This document shows, one piece after another, positions 46,864 to 54,997 of a DNA stretch of 64,000 nt. Each line of letters opens with the position of its first letter. The stretch's first letter is position 1. The DNA is from an uncultured Ilyobacter sp. (lineage in GTDB: Bacteria; Fusobacteriota; Fusobacteriia; Fusobacteriales; Fusobacteriaceae), in contig NZ_OY764059.1 of the NCBI RefSeq assembly GCF_963668085.1, positions 682,001 through 746,000 on the forward strand. Direction: 5' to 3'. Under the pieces are notes generated by a model. The model was not told the origin of the DNA. It did no database searches and was given only the letters and a program-made list of their open reading frames with translations. A program made the translations under genes and the position numbers.

Positions 46864-49518
46864 ATGGATGAACTAAGTAAAATTTATTCTCCTAAGGAGA
46901 TTGAGGATAAGTGGTATCAAGATTGGGAAAAGAAGGGGTATTTTTCTGCCACAATGGATGAGGAAAAGCCAAATTATTCAATTGTAATCCCTCCACCTAA
47001 TGTAACTGGAATACTACACATGGGACACGTACTGAATAACACAATTCAGGATACAATTATCAGATTTAAAAGAATGAGTGGTTACAATACTCTTTGGCAG
47101 CCTGGAACAGATCACGCCGGTATTGCAACACAAAACAAGGTAGAAAGAAAACTGGCTGAACAGGGACTAAAAAAAGAGGACCTGGGAAGAGAAAAGTTTT
47201 TGGAAAAGGTATGGGAATGGAAAGAGGAGCATGGGGGACTCATAACTAATCAGCTGAGAAAATTAGGTGCGTCACTTGATTGGGAAAGAGAAAGATTTAC
47301 CATGGATGAGGGGCTTTCAGACTCTGTAAAAGAGATATTTGTAAAATTATACAACGATGACCTAATATATCAAGGTGAGTACATGGTAAACTGGTGTCCT
47401 CGTTGTGGGACAGCGTTAGCAGATGATGAAGTGGATCACGAGGAGAAAAAAGGAAGCCTCTGGCATATAAAATACCCCATCAAGGATTCAGATGAAGAAT
47501 TTGTTATAGCTACTACAAGACCTGAAACAATGCTTGGGGACACTGGTGTAGCAGTCAATCCAAATGATGAAAGATATAAGCATTTGATAGGAAAAACTGT
47601 AATTCTTCCATTAGTAGGAAGAGAAATACCTATTTTTGCCGATGAATATGTGGATATGGAATTCGGAACAGGTGTGGTAAAAATGACCCCGGCACATGAT
47701 CCTAACGATTTTGAAATTGGGAAAAAGCATAATCTTGAAATCATAAATATAATGACTGAAGATGGTAAAATTAACGAGTTAGGTGGAAAATATCAGGGGC
47801 TCGATCGGTTTGAGGCAAGAAAAGTAATAATAAAAGATCTTGAAGATGAGGGGATTCTTGTAAAAACAGAGGAACATATCCACAAAGTTGGGGGATGCTA
47901 TAGGTGTGATACAGTAGTTGAGCCTAGGGTATCTAAGCAGTGGTTTGTAAAAATGAAACCTCTTGCTGAAAAAGCACTAGAAGTAGTAAGAAACGGAGAG
48001 GTAAAAATAGTTCCTAAGAGATGGGAAAAAGTTTACTATAACTGGCTAGAAAACATAAGAGACTGGTGTATATCAAGACAGATATGGTGGGGACACAGAA
48101 TACCTGCTTATTATGGTCCGGACAACCATATGTTCGTAGCTAGAAATCCTGAAGAAGCTGCACAGCAGGCAGAGGCCCATTATGGTAAAAAAGTGGAGCT
48201 GACACAGGAAACAGATGTACTTGATACTTGGTTTTCATCTGCCCTATGGCCTTTCTCTACCCTTGGATGGCCAGATAAGACTAAAGAGCTAGAGATGTTT
48301 TATCCTACTGCTACTCTTGTAACAGGAGCAGATATACTTTTCTTCTGGGTAGCCAGAATGATAATGATGGGTCTCTATGAAATGGAAGAGATTCCTTTTG
48401 AAACTGTTTATCTTCACGGAATTGTGAGAGATGAAAATGGTAAAAAAATGTCCAAATCTCTAGGTAACTCACCTGACCCACTGAAATTGATCGATGAATA
48501 TGGTGCAGATGCCATTAGATTTACAATGCTTTATAACACATCTCAGGGACAGGATGTACATTTTTCTGAGAAGTTAATAGAGATGGGGAGAAATTTTGCC
48601 AATAAAACATGGAATGTGTCAAGATTCGTGCTTATGAATCTTGAAGGTTTCGATATAAAATCAGTTGAAAAAGATGAACTTAAACTTGAGCTGGTAGACA
48701 GATGGATATTCTCAAAATTTAATAAAACTGCAAAGGATGTAGCTACAAAATTAGACAGAAATAACTTAGATGAAGCTGCTAAGTCTGTATATGAATTCCT
48801 GAGAGGAGATTTCTGTGACTGGTATGTAGAGATGGCTAAGGTTAGACTTTATAATGCTGAAGATGAAGTTTCTAAGAAAACAGCCCAGTATGTACTATGG
48901 ACAATCTTAGAATCATCTCTTAGACTTCTTCATCCTTTCATGCCTTTCTTAACAGAGGAGATCTGGCAAAAGCTAGGGGCAGAGGGAAAAACTATAATGC
49001 TTGAGAGCTTTCCATTATGCCAGGAGGAACTAGTAGATGAAGAGGCTGAAAAAGCTTTTGAATATATTCAGACTGTGATATCTTCTGTAAGAAATATAAG
49101 AGCTGAAATAGGAATATCCCCTGCTAAGCCTGTAAATATGATAGTTAGGACTTCAGATGAGCTTGAATTAAAGGCTCTTCAAGATAATAGAGGCTTCCTC
49201 GTGAATCTGGCTAAACTCGAGACTCTTGAAGTCGGAGAAAATCTTGAGAAACCTAAACAAGCTGGATTTAGAGTTGCAAAAAATTCTGAGTTGTATGTTC
49301 CTTTGACTGGACTTTTAGATTCTGAGGCAGAGATAAAAAAAATAAATGCTCAGATGGAAAAAATACAAAAAGATCTCGATAAGATTACAGGAAAACTTTC
49401 AAATGAAAAATTTACATCTAAGGCTCCTGCACATATAATAGAAAGAGAGAAAAGAATTCAAAAGGAATATCAGGATAAGATAGATAAACTTCAAGAAAAC
49501 CTGAAAAACTTTTTATAA
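46864..49518 (+). CDS. valS: Valyl-tRNA synthetase
   Basis: Charges tRNA-Val with valine, 884 aa. The class I signatures are HMGH in PPPNVTGILHMGHVL and KMSKS in GKKMSKSLGNSPDP. The editing (CP1) domain spans roughly residues 190-330 with TTRPETMLGDTGVAV. The anticodon-binding domain and a C-terminal coiled coil (about 815-884) are present. CAGGAGGG precedes the ATG. It is monocistronic between its leader and a terminator. Confidence 0.98.
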   Translation: MDELSKIYSPKEIEDKWYQDWEKKGYFSATMDEEKPNYSIVIPPPNVTGILHMGHVLNNTIQDTIIRFKRMSGYNTLWQPGTDHAGIATQNKVERKLAEQGLKKEDLGREKFLEKVWEWKEEHGGLITNQLRKLGASLDWERERFTMDEGLSDSVKEIFVKLYNDDLIYQGEYMVNWCPRCGTALADDEVDHEEKKGSLWHIKYPIKDSDEEFVIATTRPETMLGDTGVAVNPNDERYKHLIGKTVILPLVGREIPIFADEYVDMEFGTGVVKMTPAHDPNDFEIGKKHNLEIINIMTEDGKINELGGKYQGLDRFEARKVIIKDLEDEGILVKTEEHIHKVGGCYRCDTVVEPRVSKQWFVKMKPLAEKALEVVRNGEVKIVPKRWEKVYYNWLENIRDWCISRQIWWGHRIPAYYGPDNHMFVARNPEEAAQQAEAHYGKKVELTQETDVLDTWFSSALWPFSTLGWPDKTKELEMFYPTATLVTGADILFFWVARMIMMGLYEMEEIPFETVYLHGIVRDENGKKMSKSLGNSPDPLKLIDEYGADAIRFTMLYNTSQGQDVHFSEKLIEMGRNFANKTWNVSRFVLMNLEGFDIKSVEKDELKLELVDRWIFSKFNKTAKDVATKLDRNNLDEAAKSVYEFLRGDFCDWYVEMAKVRLYNAEDEVSKKTAQYVLWTILESSLRLLHPFMPFLTEEIWQKLGAEGKTIMLESFPLCQEELVDEEAEKAFEYIQTVISSVRNIRAEIGISPAKPVNMIVRTSDELELKALQDNRGFLVNLAKLETLEVGENLEKPKQAGFRVAKNSELYVPLTGLLDSEAEIKKINAQMEKIQKDLDKITGKLSNEKFTSKAPAHIIEREKRIQKEYQDKIDKLQENLKNFL

Positions 49519-49527
49519 TCTGTATGT

Positions 49528-49566
49528 AGAGTATCCGGTATTTATGCCGGATACTCTGTTTGTTTT
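49528..49566 (+). terminator. Intrinsic terminator after valS
   Basis: A perfect 11-bp stem AGAGTATCCGG / CCGGATACTCT with an 8-nt loop is followed by a T-rich tract. Confidence 0.9.
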
Positions 49567-49659
49567 TACAAAGCCAATAGGAGGTTTGTAAAATAAATCA
49601 AGATAATAGAGATACTGAGTAACTTAATATAAGTTTCTACCTATGTTTTAGATTAAAGC

Positions 49660-49960
49660 ATTGAATTTATAGGGATTCGTTACTTTTCTCTTGAAAGAAA
49701 AGCACCCCAAGGGCATTTCCTCCCTTCGGTTAGGGCATAACCAAAAGTTCAAGAATTTTTCAAATGTCTAGGAAGTAGATATTTCTTTTATCGCCTTTGT
49801 GAGCTACAGTCCTCGGTTCCCTGCTCATCCACTGGATAAGGTGTTTCATAGTCGCTTTCGCTCCTTGAACTCCCTTAACTTATTCTGTAGTGCGGCTGAG
49901 TGCAGGTTATTTTCAGTATAAGCCCTGCGACTTGAAAATTCAAAAGATATAAATAATAAT
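49660..49960 (+). repeat. Dispersed intergenic repeat, family A, copy 2 (long form)
   Basis: Same ordered blocks as 16131-16350 (ATTGAATTTATAGGGATTCG, GTTACTTTTCTCTTGAAAG, AGTTCAAGAATTTT, CCTCGGTTCCCTG, GGCTGAGTGCAGG, AAGCCCTGCGACTTGA). It has two extra inserts, around 49692-49738 and 49824-49877, that the short copy lacks. There is no coding potential. Confidence 0.85.
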
Positions 49961-50149
49961 ATCACCCCAAATAAAAAGAATGCGCATAAGCACATTTAGA
50001 TTTCCAATATTCTAAATCTTTTAAACTTCTCGGCCATTGATAAAATCAGCGTTAAGAATAACCGCAGTGAAATCCTTAGAAAAAATCGACTGTCTGAGTG
50101 TAGCGAGTTTCGAGTTTTTCTTGGATTTTCAAGGTTATTTAGCTGATTT

Positions 50150-50222
50150 TTCACAGGCCTTGATTTTTGGTTACTTTTCATCAAGGAAAAGTAACGGAAC
50201 TTTGGGTAAAGGCAGTAATTTA
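50150..50222 (-). repeat. Family A head in inverted orientation
   Basis: On the minus strand TTCCGTTACTTTTC...GAAAAGTAACCAAAAATCAAG matches the head at 49676-49750. The two heads face each other, so 49677-50197 has inverted ends. Confidence 0.7.
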
Positions 50223-50364
50223 TTTAGAATTTCTATCAAATTAAAAATTAAGTTAAAGTAACAAATAATTAAAAACTATCAAAAATATTTTTATAACAGG
50301 ATATTTTATTTTTTTTTGTAAGTTCTTTTATCTGTTTTTAGATATTATTTTACCGTAAATTATA

Positions 50365-50393
50365 TTGATAAAAACTTTGTACGTTTTTATCAA
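50365..50393 (+). promoter_or_regulatory. Palindrome upstream of the LysR gene, possible operator
   Basis: Perfect 11-bp inverted repeat TTGATAAAAAC / GTTTTTATCAA with a 7-bp centre, ending 8 bp before the -35 of the regulator's promoter. It is a likely protein-binding site, perhaps for LysR autoregulation. Confidence 0.55.
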
Positions 50394-50400
50394 ATATATA

Positions 50401-50429
50401 GTGAAAATAATTAAAATATATGATAGAAT
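50401..50429 (+). promoter_or_regulatory. Promoter of the lysR-gmhA unit
   Basis: GTGAAA (50401-50406), 17-bp spacer, TAGAAT (50424-50429) with TGA before it. It is about 37 bp upstream of the start. Confidence 0.55.
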
Positions 50430-50465
50430 TAAGATAAAGATTAATTTTAGTAGGGAGTGAGGATA

Positions 50466-51335
50466 TTGGATTTACACTATCTAAGAATTTTTTATGAAGT
50501 TGCAAAGGAAAGAAGTTTTACTAAAGCAGCAAATAAATTGTATATAAATCAATCTGCAGTGTCTATTCAGGTTAAAAAATTTGAGGAACTTTTAAATACG
50601 AAACTATTTGATAGAAGTTCTAAAAAAATTAAACTGACATATTCTGGAGAAGTTCTTTATAAGATGGCTGAGGAGATCTTTCAGAAAGTAAAGAGAGCCG
50701 AAAAAGAGATGACAAGGATAATAGAACTAGACAAGGCAAAGATATCAATAGGATCTACTTCCACAGTAGGAGAACCACTTATTCCTAAATTGATGAAAGG
50801 TTTTTCTAAAGTGCACTCAGAAATAGAATATGACATAATTTTTTCTGATAAGCAGAGACTTCTTAAGAGTTTGAAAGAGGGAGAACTAGATGTTATAATA
50901 ATAGATGAGGAGCATATAACAGATCCGAATCTAGAAGTAATAGAAGTAGATAAATTCCCTTATGTACTAGTAAGTAAGGAAGACTATAGAGATATAGAAG
51001 ATGTCATAGACACTCCGCTTATATCAAGAAAAACTATACCTAACAATAACGAGGCTATAGCAGCACTTGAAAATAAATATAAGATCTCTTTTGAAAACCA
51101 GATTTCAGTTATGGGAAGTCTAGAAACAATCAAGGGAATGGTAAGAGAGGGAGTAGGAAACGTGATACTTCCATACTACTCAGTTTATAAAGAGGTTGAA
51201 GCAGGAGAATTTAAGATAATAGAGAAAATAGAAGACGTTGAAGATGCCTATCAGATAGTTATAACCAAGGATAAGAGAACACTTCTTGAAATAATAAAGT
51301 TTATAAACTTTACTCAAAATTTTAAAATTATATAG
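50466..51335 (+). CDS. LysR-family transcriptional regulator
   Basis: 289 aa from TTG 50466, chosen because GGGAG lies 8 nt before it and the protein then starts MDLHYLRIFYEVAKERSF, the canonical LysR beginning. The helix-turn-helix is at about residues 16-37 (SFTKAANKLYINQSAVSIQ), followed by the linker helix and a periplasmic-binding-like effector domain starting near ISIGSTSTVGEPLIP. The effector is unknown. It lies 8 bp before gmhA on the same strand, so they are probably co-transcribed; most LysR genes are instead divergent from their targets. Confidence 0.9.
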   Translation: MDLHYLRIFYEVAKERSFTKAANKLYINQSAVSIQVKKFEELLNTKLFDRSSKKIKLTYSGEVLYKMAEEIFQKVKRAEKEMTRIIELDKAKISIGSTSTVGEPLIPKLMKGFSKVHSEIEYDIIFSDKQRLLKSLKEGELDVIIIDEEHITDPNLEVIEVDKFPYVLVSKEDYRDIEDVIDTPLISRKTIPNNNEAIAALENKYKISFENQISVMGSLETIKGMVREGVGNVILPYYSVYKEVEAGEFKIIEKIEDVEDAYQIVITKDKRTLLEIIKFINFTQNFKII

Positions 51336-51343
51336 GAGGATTT

Positions 51344-51922
51344 ATGAAACTTATTGATTCATATATAAAAACATACAATCTGCTGGAAAGTTTTATAAAA
51401 GAAGAGGAAAAATCCAATGTGACTGAAAAAGTGGCTAAGGATCTTGCTGGTGTTTTTGAAAATGGGAATAAGGCTCTCATATGCGGAAACGGGGGCAGCA
51501 ACTGTGATGCACTTCATTTTGCAGAGGAGTTTACAGGGAGATTCAGAAGTGACAGAAGAGCCCTTCCTGCTATAGCTATATCAGATTCATCACATATAAC
51601 CTGTGTGGGAAATGACTATGGATTTGACCATATTTTTTCTAGGGGTGTAGAAGCCTATGGAAAAGAGGGGGATTTCTTTATAGGAATATCAACAAGTGGA
51701 AATTCTGAAAATGTAATAAAAGCTGTGGAAGCTGCCAAAAAATTAGGTTTAAAAACTTGCCTTCTTTTGGGGAAAGACGGAGGAAAGTTAAAGGGAATGT
51801 GTGACTATGAGTTCATAATCCCTGGGGAAACTTCAGACAGAATACAGGAAATTCACATGATGATTCTTCATATTATCATAGAGGGTGTAGAAAAAATAAT
51901 GTTTCCTGAAAACTATAAATAA
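51344..51922 (+). CDS. gmhA: Phosphoheptose isomerase (sedoheptulose-7-phosphate isomerase)
   Basis: First step toward ADP-heptose for lipopolysaccharide inner core: sedoheptulose-7-P to heptose-7-P. It has 192 aa, a SIS domain. ICGNGGSNCDALHFAEEFTGRF, GISTSGNSENVI and the C-terminal EIHMMILHIIIEG are family motifs. Its presence argues for an outer membrane with heptose-containing LPS. AGGAGG precedes the start. Confidence 0.94.
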   Translation: MKLIDSYIKTYNLLESFIKEEEKSNVTEKVAKDLAGVFENGNKALICGNGGSNCDALHFAEEFTGRFRSDRRALPAIAISDSSHITCVGNDYGFDHIFSRGVEAYGKEGDFFIGISTSGNSENVIKAVEAAKKLGLKTCLLLGKDGGKLKGMCDYEFIIPGETSDRIQEIHMMILHIIIEGVEKIMFPENYK

Positions 51923-51946
51923 AAAAGAGCCCTAGGGCTCTTTTTT
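51921..51946. terminator. Bidirectional terminator gmhA / rseC
   Basis: A 26-bp perfect palindrome (AAAAAAGAGCCC and its complement) lies between convergent genes, with T-tracts on both strands. Confidence 0.9.
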
Positions 51947-52391
51947 ATTTATCCTGTGAACAGCTGCTCATGCAATTTTCTAGATCGGGCTTATCCACAC
52001 TAATTACTTTTATTTTCTGATCTATAAGCTTTTCACCGCGTTTTTTATCAAAAAAGTATATTATTCCAAAGGAGATTGCTAAAAATAGAAAACTCATAAA
52101 AACTCCTTGTCCCTCACTGAAGCCTAATTTCTGCCCTAAAAAATACCCTGCCATCATAAAAATAATAGGCATAAGATAGACCAGTGCGGCGATGTTTAGA
52201 AGGGACGAATCTTCTATCTCAAAGGTAACAATATCCCCTATACTGAGTTTTTCACCGTATTTAAAAGAAAAAGTCGATCCCATCTTGCTGCTAGAACTAC
52301 ATCCTGAACAATGAGCACAGGCACTGTCCCTATACAAGTGAACCTTTATACGGTCGTTGTTTATTTCCTCTATAATTCCCTTATTTATCAT
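51945..52391 (-). CDS. RseC/MucC-family membrane protein
   Basis: 148-aa inner-membrane protein of the RseC family, members of which act in SoxR reduction or the sigma-E response. The Cys-rich N-terminal signature is SACAHCSGCSSSS, followed by two transmembrane helices (about 68-89 and 99-114) and a cytoplasmic tail with CMSSC. The exact role here is unknown. In several anaerobes this family lies near Rnf genes, which are not seen in this window. It has its own promoter at 52445-52473. Confidence 0.85.
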   Translation of the reverse strand: MINKGIIEEINNDRIKVHLYRDSACAHCSGCSSSSKMGSTFSFKYGEKLSIGDIVTFEIEDSSLLNIAALVYLMPIIFMMAGYFLGQKLGFSEGQGVFMSFLFLAISFGIIYFFDKKRGEKLIDQKIKVISVDKPDLENCMSSCSQDK

Positions 52392-52444
52392 AAAAATACC
52401 ACCTTTAAATATAATAGTTGATTTGTGATCTGGCTAGTCTATAA

Positions 52445-52473
52445 ATTATATCACAGGAGTGCCTCTTTGTAAA
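52445..52473 (-). promoter_or_regulatory. Promoter of the rseC-family gene
   Basis: On the minus strand TTTACA (52473-52468), 17-bp spacer, TATAAT (52450-52445) with an extended TGA. Confidence 0.75.
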
Positions 52474-52490
52474 AGTAGGAGAGGAATACC

Positions 52491-52519
52491 TTGAAAAGTA
52501 GGGGGGGATATGATAAGAT
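52491..52519 (+). promoter_or_regulatory. Promoter of the 52547-maf-mreB unit
   Basis: TTGAAA (52491-52496), 17-bp spacer, TAAGAT (52514-52519) with an extended TGA. It is divergent from the rseC promoter. Confidence 0.6.
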
Positions 52520-52546
52520 TAGAGTAAAAGTTTTTAGGGGGTAAAG

Positions 52547-53338
52547 GTGGAAAAAACTAAGGATAATAGAGAGGTAAAACTAACGGCTCTTTTGATGTCT
52601 TTGTTTTTTTTGTATCATTTTATACGAGGTAAATTCTTTTTTGAAAGTAGAGTTTTTGAGCTGCTTTATACAATTTTTGGAGTGTATTATTACTTCTTGA
52701 TAGCCTACCCGCTCCTTATATCCTACTCCTTTTCTCTAGAGGACAGTAAAAGAAAGATGGTTTTGAAAACCCGAATGTTTTTCACAGTCCTTTTTTTCTT
52801 TTTTTGCACCCTTATGACGGTGATGTTTCAGCTGAAAGAGTACAATCTTCAAGGAATAAGGCTTGAGAAACAGCTTATAAAAATATCGTGGATAGAAGAT
52901 GAGCTAGGTGGACTGGCCACCATGCTTATAGATTTATTATATTTTAATTTTGAAAAGCTGCATCTTTATATTTTTTCAGGCTGTGTAATTTTTCTCTCTG
53001 CTTTCTTTATTTTTGGAAGTACTGTAAGAGGATTTATAAAAAGTATAGGAAATATAAAAAACTTTTATATAGAGAAAAAAGAGCTTGTAAAGAGGGAAAG
53101 AGAGTTACAGGAAAAAATCAGTATAAAAGAGAGTATTGAAAAAGAGATGCTTATTAAAAAAGAAAAATATCTTCAGGAAAAAGAGCGGAAAATAAGGGAA
53201 AAAGTAAAGGAAGTCTTAAAAGACAACTCCCAGGGGTATATGAACGAACCTGAGACAGAGAAAACTGCCTATGAGTCAGATACAGCGAAGGACTTGGGAA
53301 TAGAAGAAAAAAATGTCACTGAGAAGGAGAAGGATTAA
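52547..53338 (+). CDS. Unrecognised membrane protein, four helices plus coiled coil
   Basis: 263 aa, no family named with confidence. Four hydrophobic helices are seen (about 12-27, 38-62, 77-95, 139-160) with a GGL turn at 121-123, followed by a long charged coiled coil (about 170-225) and an acidic tail. The helix layout with a GG turn before the last helix recalls the N-terminal membrane domain of FtsK/SpoIIIE, but no ATPase follows. It starts with GTG at 52547 after TAGGGGGTAAAG. It ends 3 bp before maf and heads a unit with maf and mreB, suggesting a cell-envelope or division role by association only. Confidence 0.75.
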   Translation: MEKTKDNREVKLTALLMSLFFLYHFIRGKFFFESRVFELLYTIFGVYYYFLIAYPLLISYSFSLEDSKRKMVLKTRMFFTVLFFFFCTLMTVMFQLKEYNLQGIRLEKQLIKISWIEDELGGLATMLIDLLYFNFEKLHLYIFSGCVIFLSAFFIFGSTVRGFIKSIGNIKNFYIEKKELVKRERELQEKISIKESIEKEMLIKKEKYLQEKERKIREKVKEVLKDNSQGYMNEPETEKTAYESDTAKDLGIEEKNVTEKEKD

Positions 53339-53341
53339 ATA

Positions 53342-53938
53342 ATGATATTGGCATCTAAATCACCGAGAAGAAAAGAGATATTGGAAGGATTTGGCCTAGA
53401 GCCAGAGATCCTGACTTCAAGTATAGAGGAAATAAGTGATAAAGAGGGACTTTTAGAGCAGATAATGGATATTTCTAGAAAAAAATCCATGGAAATTTCT
53501 GAAAAAAGAAAAAAAAGTTATGTGGTTTCTGCAGATACTGTAGTTGTCTTAGACGGTCACATACTGGGAAAGCCAAAAGACGAGGATGAGGCCTTTTATA
53601 TGCTAAACTCTCTGTCTGGAAAACAGCACAAGGTTCTCACCGCCTATACTTTAATGAACTCTGAAAAAAAAATAGATTTTACAAGTTATGATTCTACAGA
53701 AGTTTATTTCAAGGAACTTTCAGAAGAAGAGATAAGATGGTATATATCTACCGGTGAGCCTATGGACAAAGCCGGGGCTTATGGTATACAGGGAAAGGGG
53801 GCGGTACTGGTAAAAAAAATAGAGGGAGATTTTTTTAACGTTATGGGATTCCCTATAAGCAAGTTTTACGATGACCTTAAAGAACTGAATTTAAGTATAG
53901 ATGAACTAAATAAAACTATAGAGGTGGAAAGATGTTAA
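53342..53938 (+). CDS. maf: Maf-family nucleotide pyrophosphatase
   Basis: Removes non-canonical or methylated nucleoside triphosphates (Maf/YhdE family), 198 aa. Signature ILASKSPRRKEIL at the N-terminus (the SxSPRR loop), VSADTVVVLDG, GKPKDEDEAFYML and GAYGIQGKGAVLV. It is next to mreB, as in many bacteria where maf belongs to the mre cluster; the stop overlaps the mreB start by 7 bp. Confidence 0.95.
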   Translation: MILASKSPRRKEILEGFGLEPEILTSSIEEISDKEGLLEQIMDISRKKSMEISEKRKKSYVVSADTVVVLDGHILGKPKDEDEAFYMLNSLSGKQHKVLTAYTLMNSEKKIDFTSYDSTEVYFKELSEEEIRWYISTGEPMDKAGAYGIQGKGAVLVKKIEGDFFNVMGFPISKFYDDLKELNLSIDELNKTIEVERC

Positions 53939-54978
53939 AAGCTATAAATAAAGCACTTGGAATGTTTTCAGAAGATTTAGGTATAGATTTAGGTACTGCA
54001 AATACTCTGGTTTGTGTAAAAAATAAAGGTGTTGTTTTAAACGAACCCTCTGTAGTAGCGGTAAACAATAAAACAAAAGACATATATGCAGTAGGTGACA
54101 AGGCCAAGAGGATGATCGGCCGTACTCCTGCAGTTATAGATGCCATAAGACCTCTTAAAAACGGTGTTATAGCAGACTATGAAATAACTGAAAAAATGCT
54201 TCGTGAGTTTTATAAAAGAGTTCATAAAAGGAAATTTCTTGCAAATCCAAGAGTTGTGATATGTGTACCTGCAGGAGTTACACAGGTAGAAAAAAGAGCG
54301 GTTATTGATGTGACAAGAGAGGCCGGGGCTAGAGAGGCTTATCTTATCGAAGAGCCCATGGCAGCTGCAATCGGTGCAGGACTAAATATATTTGAGCCCG
54401 ACGGAAACCTAATTATAGATATAGGAGGAGGTACTACTGAAATAGCAGTGATATCCCTCGGTGGAATTGTAAAGACATCGTCTCTAAGGGTGGCAGGAGA
54501 CAAATTTGATGCTGCAATAGTCCAGTATGTGAGACAAAAGCACAACCTTCTTATAGGGGATAAAACCGCCGAAGAGATAAAGATCAATGTGGGAAGTGCA
54601 ATAGACCTAGAAGAGGAACTGACAATAGAGATAAGCGGAAGAAACGTCTTAAACGGGCTTCCAAAAAATATATCTATAAATTCTTCTGAAATAAAAGAGG
54701 CCTTAGATGAGATGATGCATCAGATTATAGAAGAGATAAAAGTCATACTAGAAAAAACACCTCCTGAATTATCGTCAGATATAAAGAGAAAAGGGATAGT
54801 TCTTGTAGGAGGAGGAGCCCTTATAAGGGGGATAGACAAGAAGATTTCTGATGCACTGCAGCTAAGCGTACAGATAACCGAAACTCCTCTGAATGCAGTG
54901 GTGATGGGTATAGAGGAATTGTTAAAGAATTTTGAAAAATACAGAGAGGTTATTATTTCTCCAGAAACAGATTATTAA
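53932..54978 (+). CDS. mreB: Rod-shape-determining protein MreB
   Basis: Bacterial actin that guides lateral wall synthesis, 348 aa. Phosphate 1 DLGIDLGTANTLV, phosphate 2 LIIDIGGGTTEIAVI, adenosine motif VLVGGGALIRG. mreC and mreD do not follow; the next gene is an exported protein of unknown family, so the mre cluster is split or reduced here. Confidence 0.97.
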   Translation: MLKAINKALGMFSEDLGIDLGTANTLVCVKNKGVVLNEPSVVAVNNKTKDIYAVGDKAKRMIGRTPAVIDAIRPLKNGVIADYEITEKMLREFYKRVHKRKFLANPRVVICVPAGVTQVEKRAVIDVTREAGAREAYLIEEPMAAAIGAGLNIFEPDGNLIIDIGGGTTEIAVISLGGIVKTSSLRVAGDKFDAAIVQYVRQKHNLLIGDKTAEEIKINVGSAIDLEEELTIEISGRNVLNGLPKNISINSSEIKEALDEMMHQIIEEIKVILEKTPPELSSDIKRKGIVLVGGGALIRGIDKKISDALQLSVQITETPLNAVVMGIEELLKNFEKYREVIISPETDY

Positions 54979-54997
54979 GTTTATTTAGGAGAAGCCT

